Shown piece by piece: positions 36,427 through 44,993 of a stretch of 64,000 nt of DNA. Origin of the DNA: Streptomyces sp. NBRC 110035 (GTDB lineage Bacteria > Actinomycetota > Actinomycetes > Streptomycetales > Streptomycetaceae). How positions within the stretch are numbered: the stretch's first letter is position 1; each line of letters opens with the position of its first letter. The notes below the pieces were generated by a model. It saw nothing but the letters and a program-made list of their open reading frames with translations. It ran no database searches and had not been told where the DNA came from. A program made the position numbers and the translations under genes. The stretch is from assembly GCF_000829695.1 (NCBI RefSeq), contig NZ_BBNN01000032.1:1-64000 (forward strand), written 5' to 3'.

Positions 36427-38862
36427 TTGAGTCGTGAAACTGACACCCCGTCCAACGGGCCCAACGGGCGCGGCGGAGCCGCCTATCCGTCGGGCACCCC
36501 GCCCTACGGGATCCCGGCGGTTCCGGGTGAGGCGGCGGCCGCGGGCCGGCCTGCCGAGCAGCGTCCGGACGACCGCAAGACCGAGACCACGCTGACGACC
36601 AGAATCCGGATCAACATCCCCGGTTCCCGGCCCATTCCGCCGGTCGTCGTGCGCAAGACCGTCACGGGCGGCGAAGGCACGGACGACGCCGACACCCAGG
36701 GCGCGGACCGGAACCGGGACCGGGGCGGGGCCAACACCCAGGCCCCGGCACCGGGTTCCCCCCGGACGCCGGGCGTCGGCAACGGCACCGGCCACGGCCC
36801 CGGTGCCGTCGAGCCTCCCGCCGCTGCCGCGCAGGGCGGCCCGCAGGGCGCGCCGCAGGCGTCCGTGCCGCAGCAGGCGGCCCCGCCGGACAAGCCGACC
36901 AGCGAGTGGTTCGCGCCGCGCAAGTCCGGTCCGGGCAAGGGCGCTGCGGGCGGCGGCTCCGGCAACGGAGCCGGTCCGGCGGGTGGTTCGGGTCCCGCGG
37001 GCGGCCCTCGGGCACTCGGCGCGGCCGGACCTTCGGGCCCGTCCGGTACTTCCGGCGGCGGTACGCGTCCGGGTGGACGTCCGCCCGGCGTGGGCGGCGG
37101 CATGAGCGTGACGGGCGGCGGCTCCCGGCCCGGTGGCCCGGGTGCCCCCGGTGGTCCCCGCGGCACGAACGGTTCCGCACCCGGCGGCGGCAACGGCTCC
37201 GGGCTCTCCGGCGCGACCGGCGGACCGGTCGCCCCCGGGCACGGCGGCGGCACCGGCTCCTTCGACGTGACCGAGGCGCTGGCCGGCGGCCCGCGCGGCA
37301 ACGGCGGTGCCCGTCCGGGCGACCAGCACCCGGACGCGGGCGGGAACAGCGGCGGCGAACCGCGCCTCGACGGCACGCCGTTCTTCACGGACGACGACCT
37401 CGAAGCGCGGAACGGTCAGGCGGGCCACCCCGGTCAGGCGGGTCACCCCGGTCAGGCGCCGTACGGCGGTCAGGGCGGACCCGGCGGACCTGCCGGTACC
37501 GGTGGACCTGCCGGTCCGGGGGGTCCCGGTGGTCTGGGTGGACCCGGTGGTTTCGGTGGTTCGGGTGGTGCCACGACTGGGCCCGTCACCGGTCAGACAG
37601 GTCAGAACGGCCGGACCGGCCCGCTGGACCTGCCGCCCGGCAGCGGCCCGCGCGATGCCCGTGGCGGCCCCCGCCCCGGCGGTGGGCTGAGCGACGACAC
37701 CGCGAGCCTCACCCCGCAGCTCCCCGCCCACGAGCAGGACACCCCCGGCTACGGAGCCCGCCACGACGACGTCTCCGGGCAGGCCGTCACCAGCGGCATC
37801 CCGGTCGTCCCGGCGAGCGCCTCCTTCGACGCGGGCGACCCCTTCGGGGCCCCCGGCACGCACACGCCGCCCAGGCTGCCCGATCCGGTCACCCGGCCCC
37901 CGGCGACCTCCTCGAAGGCGCCGAAGAAGAAGGGCCGCCGCAAGCTCCCCCTGCTCGTCGGCGGCGTGTTCCTGCTCGCCGGTGTCGCCTACGGCGCCGG
38001 TCTGCTGATGAACCACTCCGACGTGCCCAAGGGCACCACCGTGCTCGGCGTCGACATCGGCGGCGGCACCCGCGACGAGGCCGTGAAGACGCTCGACCAG
38101 GCTCTCGCCGACCGGCTGGACAAGCCGCTCAAGCTGACCGTCGGCGACAAGACCGTCGAACTCGAGCCGGACAACGCCGGACTGCAGCTCGACACAGCCG
38201 CCACCGTCGGCGCGGCGGCCCGGAGCGACTACAACCCGGTCTCCGTCATCGGCTCCCTCTTCGGCAACAGCCGCGTCGTCGACCCCGTCATCCCCGTCGA
38301 CGAGGAGAAGCTGCACGCCGCCCTCGATGCGGCGGGCGGCTCCGGCAACGACGGCACGATCAGGTTCGAGTCCGGCAGGGCCGTCCCCGTCTACGGCAAG
38401 CCCGGCGCGGGCATCGACGCCGACAGGTCGACCGCGGCGGTCGAGGAGGCGTACCGGACCCAGGTGGAGACCGGCTCCTCGTCCGCGGTGACGGTGCCGA
38501 CGACCACCCAGGACCCCACGGTGTCCAAGGCCGAGGTCGACCGGATGATGAAGGAGTTCGCCGAGCCGGCGATGTCCGGCCTGGTCACGGTCCAGACCGA
38601 GACCGGGCAGAGCATCGCCTTCAGCCCGGAGAACTCGCTGTGGAAGTTCCTCGGCGTCAAGGCGCAGGACGGCAAACTGGTCGAGTTCTACGACCGGAAG
38701 GCGCTCCAGGAGCTCTACGGCGACGTCTTCGACGGCGTGCTCATCACCCGCGGCAACGGGGAGAAGACCCCCGTCACCGTCGAGGACGTGATCGGCGCCC
38801 TGCGCCCGGCGCTCCAGAGCACCAGCGACCGCGTCGCCGTGATCGAGACCGACCCCAGCTGA
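36427..38862 (+). CDS. VanW/YoaR-like peptidoglycan-binding membrane protein with Gly/Pro-rich N-terminus
   Basis: This 811-aa predicted single-pass protein starts at TTG 36427 after AGGAGAACC. The cytoplasmic N-terminal 490 residues or so are low complexity, rich in Gly, Pro and Ser. They include an 18-base duplicated unit at 37414-37449 encoding GQAGHP. One membrane segment follows (LPLLVGGVFLLAGVAYGAGLL). The extracellular part contains two copies of the YoaR/PG_binding_4 type domain (for example GTTVLGVDIGGGTRDEAVKTL). The terminal vancomycin-resistance W domain itself appears to be absent. It is expected to sit at the cell envelope; the ligand is inferred. Confidence 0.82.
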   Translation: MSRETDTPSNGPNGRGGAAYPSGTPPYGIPAVPGEAAAAGRPAEQRPDDRKTETTLTTRIRINIPGSRPIPPVVVRKTVTGGEGTDDADTQGADRNRDRGGANTQAPAPGSPRTPGVGNGTGHGPGAVEPPAAAAQGGPQGAPQASVPQQAAPPDKPTSEWFAPRKSGPGKGAAGGGSGNGAGPAGGSGPAGGPRALGAAGPSGPSGTSGGGTRPGGRPPGVGGGMSVTGGGSRPGGPGAPGGPRGTNGSAPGGGNGSGLSGATGGPVAPGHGGGTGSFDVTEALAGGPRGNGGARPGDQHPDAGGNSGGEPRLDGTPFFTDDDLEARNGQAGHPGQAGHPGQAPYGGQGGPGGPAGTGGPAGPGGPGGLGGPGGFGGSGGATTGPVTGQTGQNGRTGPLDLPPGSGPRDARGGPRPGGGLSDDTASLTPQLPAHEQDTPGYGARHDDVSGQAVTSGIPVVPASASFDAGDPFGAPGTHTPPRLPDPVTRPPATSSKAPKKKGRRKLPLLVGGVFLLAGVAYGAGLLMNHSDVPKGTTVLGVDIGGGTRDEAVKTLDQALADRLDKPLKLTVGDKTVELEPDNAGLQLDTAATVGAAARSDYNPVSVIGSLFGNSRVVDPVIPVDEEKLHAALDAAGGSGNDGTIRFESGRAVPVYGKPGAGIDADRSTAAVEEAYRTQVETGSSSAVTVPTTTQDPTVSKAEVDRMMKEFAEPAMSGLVTVQTETGQSIAFSPENSLWKFLGVKAQDGKLVEFYDRKALQELYGDVFDGVLITRGNGEKTPVTVEDVIGALRPALQSTSDRVAVIETDPS

Positions 38863-38890
38863 AGCCGGGACCGGCCCCGGGCCGCCGACC

Positions 38891-38922
38891 GAGCCCCGTA
38901 CGACACCCGTCGTGCGGGGCTC
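38891..38922. terminator. Convergent hairpin terminator
   Basis: Arms 38891-38904 and 38909-38922 form a 14-bp stem with one T-G mismatch and an ACCC loop. It lies between the VanW-like gene and the convergent DUF7144 gene, and its end touches the latter's stop codon. Confidence 0.8.
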
Positions 38923-39358
38923 AGGTGTCCCCGGGCCGCACCGTGCACAGCGCCCAGATCATGGCGCCGGAGAGGGCGATCATCACGACCGACCAGACCG
39001 GGGCGTACGGCAGGGAGACGAAGTTGGCGATCATGACGAGCCCGCCGATCGCCACACCGGCCACCCGTGCCCACGTGCCGGCCTGGAACAGCCCCACGCT
39101 GATGAGCACGGCCAATGCCCCCAGGGCCAGGTGGATCCAGCCCCAGGCCGTGAGGTCGAACGCGAAGACGTAGTTCTCCGTGGCCACGAAGACGTCGTCC
39201 TCGGCGATCCCCGCGATGCCCCGGACGATGTTCAGGATTCCGGCGAGCATCAGCATGACGCCGCCGAAGACGGTCAGTCCGCCGGCCCACTCGCGCTTGG
39301 CGGAGGACGTGCGTGCACGTGTCCGCGCCTGTGCCTGATGGGCGTGAGTCGAAGCCAT
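38921..39358 (-). CDS. DUF7144-like membrane protein
   Basis: This 145-aa protein has four hydrophobic segments (FGGVMLMLAGILNIVRGI, WIHLALGALAVLISVGLFQ and two shorter ones) after a basic N-terminus of about 25 residues. ATG 39358 has AAGGTG upstream. It is the downstream partner of the SHOCT-domain gene, separated only by a GT-rich microsatellite. The function is unknown. Confidence 0.82.
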   Translation of the reverse strand: MASTHAHQAQARTRARTSSAKREWAGGLTVFGGVMLMLAGILNIVRGIAGIAEDDVFVATENYVFAFDLTAWGWIHLALGALAVLISVGLFQAGTWARVAGVAIGGLVMIANFVSLPYAPVWSVVMIALSGAMIWALCTVRPGDT

Positions 39359-39385
39359 GTCGCCGCACCTTTCGTTCGTCGTACG

Positions 39386-39426
39386 GGTGTGTGTGCGTGT
39401 GCGTGTGCGTGTGTGTGCGTGTGCGG
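39386..39426. repeat. GT/GC-rich microsatellite between two membrane-protein genes
   Basis: About 41 bases consist almost entirely of GTGTGT and GTGTGC units. The tract ends right at the stop codon of the SHOCT-domain gene and lies 28 bases before the DUF7144 start. It is a candidate for slippage length variation. Confidence 0.85.
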
Positions 39427-39870
39427 TCAGCGGGTCTGTCCCGTGCCGTGTCCGCTGAGCACCAGTTCCTTGGCCCGGTCGAACTCCTCGTCGGTGAGGT
39501 CGCCGCGCGAGCGGATCTCGGCCAGCCGGTGCAGTTCGCCGACGGTGTCGGCCTGCCCGCCGTGGCCCGACGCCGTCTCCCTGACGTAACTGTCGAACGC
39601 CTGCTGCTGCGCACGGGCCTGCGCGATCTCCCGCCGGCCCATGTTCCGGCCGCGGGCGACGACGTAGACGAACACGCCGAGGAAGGGCAGCACGATGACG
39701 AAGACCATCCATCCGGTCTTGGCCCAACCGCTCAGCGAGTCGTCCCGGAAGATGTCGACGACGACCCGGAACAGCAGGACGAACCACGTGACCCACAGGA
39801 ACAGCAGCAGCATCGTCCAGAAGGCCCCGAGCAGGGGATAGTCGTACGCGAGGTAGGTCGCGGAGCTCAT
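39427..39870 (-). CDS. SHOCT-domain membrane protein
   Basis: This 147-aa protein has two N-terminal hydrophobic segments (GAFWTMLLLFLWVTWFVLLF and GWMVFVIVLPFLGVFVYVV), the phospholipase-D-nuclease-N-like arrangement. A charged linker and a C-terminal SHOCT motif follow (ELHRLAEIRSRGDLTDEEFD, then KELVL). ATG 39870 has GGAG upstream. It probably forms a transcript with the DUF7144 gene. SHOCT domains often mediate oligomerisation; the role here is unknown. Confidence 0.86.
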   Translation of the reverse strand: MSSATYLAYDYPLLGAFWTMLLLFLWVTWFVLLFRVVVDIFRDDSLSGWAKTGWMVFVIVLPFLGVFVYVVARGRNMGRREIAQARAQQQAFDSYVRETASGHGGQADTVGELHRLAEIRSRGDLTDEEFDRAKELVLSGHGTGQTR

Positions 39871-40024
39871 GGCTCTCCTCCGTCCGGCACGGGTGGTGGT
39901 GCGTGCCGGATCCAGGCTGCCCCCGGCCGCGTCCGTGCGGCCTCACCCCTGACGGGTGATCCCGCAGGCCCCGGCCCGCGGTGGGCTGGAGTGCGGACGT
40001 ACGCCGAAGCCAGGAGGGCGGATC

Positions 40025-41434
40025 ATGACCGCACCGGGTGCCGTCGCCGCGGCTCTCTCACCGGCCGGGCGGACCGACCACGGCCGGGCGGCCCGCAAGC
40101 GGGTGCCCCGCTCGGCCCACGGCCTGTTCGACCCCGGACCCGACCGCTTCGACCCGGTCGACGTGCTCGCGCACCAGTCGGCCACCAGGGTGCCCGAACT
40201 GGTCCCGATCCGGTACGGACGGATGCTGGAGTCGCCGTTCCGGTTCTACCGCGGCGCCGCCGCGATCATGGCCGCCGACCTGGCGGCCCTGCCGCACACC
40301 GGACTCGAGGTGCAGCTGTGCGGCGACGCCCATCTGCTGAACTTCCGGCTGCTGGCCTCGCCGGAACGACACCTCGTCTTCGACATCAACGACTTCGACG
40401 AGACCTTCCCCGGCCCCTTCGAATGGGACGTCAAACGCCTCACCACCAGCCTCGTCGTCGCGGGCCGCGCCAACGGCTTCTCGACGCGGCAGCAGAACGA
40501 GGCGGTCACCGCCTGCGTCCGGGCGTACCGCGCGCGGATGCGCCGCTTCGCCGGCATGCGCACCCTGGACATCTGGTACGCCCAGGACGACGTCGACCGG
40601 ATGCGGGAACTCCCCGGCTCCTCCCTGGAGCCCTCCGTCAGGCGCCGTGCCGACCGGGCCGCCGCGCGGGCCCGCAGCCGCACCTACGTCCAGGCCGTCG
40701 ACCGCCTCACGCGCGTCACCCCCGAGGGCCGGAGGATCACCCCGGACCCGCCCCTGATCACCCCCCTGCAGGACCTGCTGCCCGACGCGCGCGGCCACGG
40801 CGAGGAGAGCGAACTGCGCACCGTCGTCGAGGGCTACGCGGGCACCCTCTCCTCCGAGCGCCGCCACCTGCTCAGCCGCTACCACCTCGTGGACACGGCC
40901 CGCAAGGTGGTCGGCGTCGGCAGTGTCGGCACCCGCTGCTGGATCCTGCTCCTGCTCGGCCGCGACGACGACGATCCGCTGCTGCTCCAGGCCAAGGAGG
41001 CGCAGGAGTCGGTGCTCGCGCCGTACACGGACGGCGAACGCTTCGACAACCAGGGCCGCCGTGTGGTGACCGGGCAGCGCCTGATCCAGACGTCCAGCGA
41101 CATCTTCCTGGGCTGGGCCCACGTCCTGGGCCTGGACGGCAGACAGCGGGACTTCTACGTGCGCCAGCTGCGGGACTGGAAGGGCATCGCCCGGCCGGAA
41201 ACCATGGATCCCCGCACGCTCGCCCTCTTCGGGGGCTGGTGCGGAGGCAGCCTGGCCCGTGCCCACGCCCGCTCCGGCGATCCCGTCGCGATCGCCGCCT
41301 ACCTGGGCGCCGGTGACCGCTTCGACCGCGCCCTCCCCGGTTTCGCCCAGGCCTACGCCGACCGCAACGAACGGGACGTCGAGAAGCTCGGGGCCGCCGT
41401 ACGCTCGGGACGCCTCACCGCGGAGAGCCTCTGA
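40025..41434 (+). CDS. DUF2252 family protein
   Basis: This 469-aa protein has the DUF2252 landmarks YGRMLESPFRFYRGAA, LCGDAHLLNF, FDINDFDE and GTRCWILLLLG. These suggest a kinase-like fold with catalytic-type D and N residues, but the reaction is not known to me. ATG 40025 has AGGAGGG about 7 bases upstream. It is transcribed alone and convergently with the small gene at 41534. Confidence 0.88.
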   Translation: MTAPGAVAAALSPAGRTDHGRAARKRVPRSAHGLFDPGPDRFDPVDVLAHQSATRVPELVPIRYGRMLESPFRFYRGAAAIMAADLAALPHTGLEVQLCGDAHLLNFRLLASPERHLVFDINDFDETFPGPFEWDVKRLTTSLVVAGRANGFSTRQQNEAVTACVRAYRARMRRFAGMRTLDIWYAQDDVDRMRELPGSSLEPSVRRRADRAAARARSRTYVQAVDRLTRVTPEGRRITPDPPLITPLQDLLPDARGHGEESELRTVVEGYAGTLSSERRHLLSRYHLVDTARKVVGVGSVGTRCWILLLLGRDDDDPLLLQAKEAQESVLAPYTDGERFDNQGRRVVTGQRLIQTSSDIFLGWAHVLGLDGRQRDFYVRQLRDWKGIARPETMDPRTLALFGGWCGGSLARAHARSGDPVAIAAYLGAGDRFDRALPGFAQAYADRNERDVEKLGAAVRSGRLTAESL

Positions 41435-41533
41435 GACTCCCACCCGAGGGCCTGCTGTCGGGCAAGGGTGGCCGTTGCGCGGGGGGAGGGGGGCGGTCCG
41501 TCACCCGGGCCTGCCGTCGTGCGGGGGCTGCCG

Positions 41534-41731
41534 TCACCCAGGAGTCGGGCGCATCTCGATCACGCGCAGGCCCAGCGAACGCAGGCGGGCCAGCAGCCCG
41601 TACAGATGCGCCTCGTCGACGACATGGCCGAACAACACGGTCTGCCCCTGCATCACGACGTGGTCCAGCTCGGGGAAGGACTCGGTCAGCGCCTCGGACA
41701 TCTGCCCGTCGACGCGGATCTCGTAGTGCAT
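41534..41731 (-). CDS. Small conserved hypothetical protein
   Basis: This 65-aa soluble protein begins MHYEIRVDGQMSEALTESFP and has the alternating pattern of a small alpha/beta fold; the end reads LRVIEMRPTPG. ATG 41731 has GGAGGAGGG upstream. It lies downstream of the large LuxR regulator on the same strand, 182 bases away across a G-rich tract. The function is unknown. Confidence 0.8.
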   Translation of the reverse strand: MHYEIRVDGQMSEALTESFPELDHVVMQGQTVLFGHVVDEAHLYGLLARLRSLGLRVIEMRPTPG

Positions 41732-41863
41732 GCGGCCCTCCTCCCCTCCCACCGCTCGGGCGCGGGCGACAGAGCGGACTGCCCCTGTCCTGCGATCGTC
41801 CCCCCGGGGCGGCCGTACGCCCTCACCCGGGGCAGGTGAGGGGGCAGGGCGACGCGGCGCGAG

Positions 41864-41911
41864 TGGGGAGCGGATGGGGAGGGGGTGGGGAGGGGGTGGG
41901 GAGGGGCGGGG
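41864..41911. repeat. G-rich tandem tract, quadruplex candidate
   Basis: Runs of four or five G separated by single A, T or C repeat with a period of about 11 bases on the plus strand, immediately beyond the stop codon of the LuxR regulator (41914). It satisfies the four-run G-quadruplex pattern more than once. Confidence 0.8.
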
Positions 41912-41913
41912 CT

Positions 41914-44823
41914 TCACAGCAGCCGCAGGGCGCGGGCCCGGCGTACGGCGTCGGCGCGGCGGTTGACGTCGAGTTTCCGGTAGACGCTCTTGAGGTGGGT
42001 CTTCACCGTGTTGACCGACACGTACAGGTCGGCGGCGATCTCCTCGGTCGTCATCAGCCGGGCCAGCCGCCGCAGCACGTCCCGCTCCCGGCCGCTCAGT
42101 TCCTCCACCGGCTCCTTCACGCCTGACGGCGGCACGTCCGCGGACCCGGTGACGAGCCAGCCCGCGGCCAGCCCCCGCAGCGGGTCCGTGTCCAGCAGCG
42201 GCCCGGACCACGGCCCCGCCTCCACGAAGGGGCGCCGCAGATGCTCGTGCCGGGCGCCGCGCAGCGCCACCGCCAGCCACCGGCGGGCCGTGGCCGTGTC
42301 TCCCGCCAGGTGGCCGCTTCGGGCCCGTACGAGTGCGGCCCGTACGGACACCCCGGGGCCGGTCCGGTCCGTGCCGTGCAGCGCGTCGAGCAGGCCGCCC
42401 GCCGCGCGGGGATCGCCCGCCGCGAGCTGCATCCGGGCGGCCTCCACGACACAGGCCGGCTGGTCGAGGGGCACCTCGCGGAGCGCTTCGGCGGCTGCCC
42501 TCGGCCGCCCCTCGGCCAGGTGCGCGGCGGCCGTCACCAGCGCCGCCTGGCCCCGCAGCCAGGGCGAGGGCGCCTCGGTGGTGAGGGCGGCGGTCGCGTC
42601 GGGGTGTGTGGCGCCGACGGCCGCCCTGAGCGCGGCATGCGCGACGCGCGGGTCGCCCCGGGCCAGCAGCAGCCGGGCCGTGACGACGGCCCGCACCGCT
42701 GAGGTGACCGGGTCGGCCGGGCCGACCGGGGCGTGGGCGTGCAGGTCGTGTGCGGCGCGCGCGTCGTGCGAGGCGGGAGGCGACGCGGAGCGGGCCGCGG
42801 CACGCGGTACGGCGTCCAGGGGGGTGGCCGCCTCGTCGAGGAGTGCCCGGGCCCGGTCCAACTCGTCGCGGTCGATCGCCACCGCCGCCAGCACCAGCCG
42901 CTCCAGACCGGTGCCGGGCGGGCCGGGCGGGCCGGGAAGGCCGTACCGCGCGGTCTCCGCCAACGCCCGGGACGCCTTGTGCTCCGCCCGGCCCGGCCAG
43001 CCGTTGAGCTGGTCGATCAGCGCGAGATGGGCCAGGGCGTCCTCCCTGGGGAGCGCCGTCGACGTCCCGCCGGGGCCCGCCACGGCCGCGCTCAGGGCCA
43101 TCCGGGCGTCCTCGAAACGGCCCGTCCACAGCCGGGTCGAACCCAGATGCGCCAGCAGCAGCGCGGTCAGCTCGGGATGCCGGTCCAGCAACTCGGCCGG
43201 CACGGCACCGCGCAGCTCCCGAGCCAGCCGGACGGCCCGCTCCGCGCGCGGCGACGACCCCGCCAGCCGGGCGGCGTACACCTCGAGCAGCGCCCAGCAC
43301 AGCCGCGCGGCTTCCCGGTCGCCCTTCAGGCCCTCCGGATCGTCCTGCCCCTCCCCGCCCCGCTGGCCCAGGAGGTCGCCGGCCAGCAGCTTCCCGGCCC
43401 GCTCCAGATGGACCGTGCCCCGCTCCAGGTCGCCGCGGGCGAGGTCGCCGGCCGCCCGTACGAGTTCCGGCGCGGGGCCGCCGGCCCCGGTCGGCATGCG
43501 GGAGAACAGGTCGTGCAGGCCGGCCGAGCGCAGCCCGGTGAACAGCTGGCCGACGGCCAGATCGCCGACCAGGGTGCCGGCGGCGAACTCCCAGTCACCG
43601 GCGGCGGCGCCGTGGACGAGCGTCTCCGGGAGGAACCCCGCGTCCTTCAGCCAGCGCGCCGCGCGCCGGTGGAGCTCCGGCGCCAGACCGGGGTGCCGCA
43701 CCTCCAGATGCGCCCGCAGGATCTCTGCGAAGAGCGGGTGCAACCGGTACCAGGAGTGCCCGAGATGCTGCACGAACGCGTTGCGGTGGTGCAGCGAGTC
43801 CAGCACGGTCCCGGCGTCGGAGCGCCCGGTCAGCGCGTTCGCCAGGCCGGGGCCGAACCGCTCCAGGACGCTGACCCGCAGCAGCAGGTCCTGCGTACCG
43901 GGCGGCTGGATGTCCAGCACCTCCGCCAGCAGGAAGTCGGCCACCGCGCTCTGCCCGGCCTCGAACTCCTTCAGGTACGTCTCCGGTTCGGGGCTCTCCC
44001 GCGCGGCCAGCGCGCACAGACGCAGCCCGGCGGCCCACCCCCGGGTGCGGTCCACGAGGGCGTCCACGACGGCCGCGGGCGGGGACAGACCGTGCCGGCC
44101 GAGGAGTTCCCCGGCCTCCCGCGCGGTGAACGCCAGCTCCGCGTCCCGGATCTCCGTCAGCTCCCCGGCAGCCCGGTAGCGGTGCAGCGGCAGCAGCGGT
44201 TCCGTACGGGACACCACGACCAGGTGCAGGCCCGGCCCCGCGTGCCGCAGCACGAACTCCAGCTGGGCGGCCGTCTCCGGTGCGGCGACCCGGTCGAACC
44301 CGTCGAGCACCAGGACCGCCGGCCGCCCGGCCGTCGTCGGGCCGTTCAGCTCTGCTGCCAGCCGGTTCAGCAGCGTCTCGTCCACCCTGCCCGGGTCGGC
44401 GGGCGAGCCCACCGCCGCGGGCACCGGCGCCCCGGCGGCACGCAGGGCTTCGAGGACGTACGCCCAGAACACGCCGGGGCGCAGCTCCTCCGCGTCGGTG
44501 GTGAACCAGGCCACCGGACGCCCGAGACGGGCCGCCCAGTCCGCGACGAGCAGGGTCTTCCCGGCGCCGGCCGCCCCGTTGACGATCGTCAGGGGAGTGG
44601 TCAGGGCACCGTCGAGATGCCGGGTCAGACGCTCCCGCCGCAGGAAGGTGACGGGCCTGGGGGGAAGGGCGTAACGGGTCCGCAGGAACGGGTCGCCCCG
44701 GGGGTCGACCCCGGGGGTTTGGGGGCCGCCGCCCGGTTCACTGCCCGGCTCACCCTTCGACCCGCCGTCCGGTTCCCGGTCCGGTTCCGGGATGTCGCCG
44801 ATGGCCACCGCGCTCACCACCAC
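41914..44823 (-). CDS. Large ATP-binding LuxR-family (LAL/MalT-type) transcriptional regulator
   Basis: This 969-aa regulator has an N-terminal ATPase domain with Walker A NGAAGAGKT (residues 82-90). The Walker-B-like LVLDGFD, an arginine-sensor-like VVVSRTEP and a long alpha-helical repeat middle region follow. The C-terminal LuxR HTH includes LSGRERDVLRRLARLMTTEE and VSVNTVKTHLKSVYRKL. The first 45 residues are low complexity. The start is placed at GTG 44823, but several GTG codons are adjacent and the Shine-Dalgarno is weak. Targets are unknown, and the neighbouring small gene and exporter are candidates. Confidence 0.9.
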   Translation of the reverse strand: MVVSAVAIGDIPEPDREPDGGSKGEPGSEPGGGPQTPGVDPRGDPFLRTRYALPPRPVTFLRRERLTRHLDGALTTPLTIVNGAAGAGKTLLVADWAARLGRPVAWFTTDAEELRPGVFWAYVLEALRAAGAPVPAAVGSPADPGRVDETLLNRLAAELNGPTTAGRPAVLVLDGFDRVAAPETAAQLEFVLRHAGPGLHLVVVSRTEPLLPLHRYRAAGELTEIRDAELAFTAREAGELLGRHGLSPPAAVVDALVDRTRGWAAGLRLCALAARESPEPETYLKEFEAGQSAVADFLLAEVLDIQPPGTQDLLLRVSVLERFGPGLANALTGRSDAGTVLDSLHHRNAFVQHLGHSWYRLHPLFAEILRAHLEVRHPGLAPELHRRAARWLKDAGFLPETLVHGAAAGDWEFAAGTLVGDLAVGQLFTGLRSAGLHDLFSRMPTGAGGPAPELVRAAGDLARGDLERGTVHLERAGKLLAGDLLGQRGGEGQDDPEGLKGDREAARLCWALLEVYAARLAGSSPRAERAVRLARELRGAVPAELLDRHPELTALLLAHLGSTRLWTGRFEDARMALSAAVAGPGGTSTALPREDALAHLALIDQLNGWPGRAEHKASRALAETARYGLPGPPGPPGTGLERLVLAAVAIDRDELDRARALLDEAATPLDAVPRAAARSASPPASHDARAAHDLHAHAPVGPADPVTSAVRAVVTARLLLARGDPRVAHAALRAAVGATHPDATAALTTEAPSPWLRGQAALVTAAAHLAEGRPRAAAEALREVPLDQPACVVEAARMQLAAGDPRAAGGLLDALHGTDRTGPGVSVRAALVRARSGHLAGDTATARRWLAVALRGARHEHLRRPFVEAGPWSGPLLDTDPLRGLAAGWLVTGSADVPPSGVKEPVEELSGRERDVLRRLARLMTTEEIAADLYVSVNTVKTHLKSVYRKLDVNRRADAVRRARALRLL

Positions 44824-44971
44824 CCACCGTCCGCAGATCCGTCGGCCGCGTCACGCGCGCTGCTTCACCCCACCAGCATCCCAGCCTCCCACCGGTCCCG
44901 CGCGGCACGCCGGTTCCGGCCCGGTTCCGGCCCGGGACCGGCAGCGCCGCGTCCCGTGCACGGGCAGGTGC

Positions 44972-44991
44972 GGTGTGGTGTGGTGTGGTGT
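44972..44991. repeat. Four-copy GGTGT pentanucleotide repeat
   Basis: Four exact GGTGT units lie directly before the stop codon of the exporter gene (44994) in the 170-base gap to the LuxR regulator. No gene or clear terminator is seen in that gap. Confidence 0.75.
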
Positions 44992-44993
44992 GC

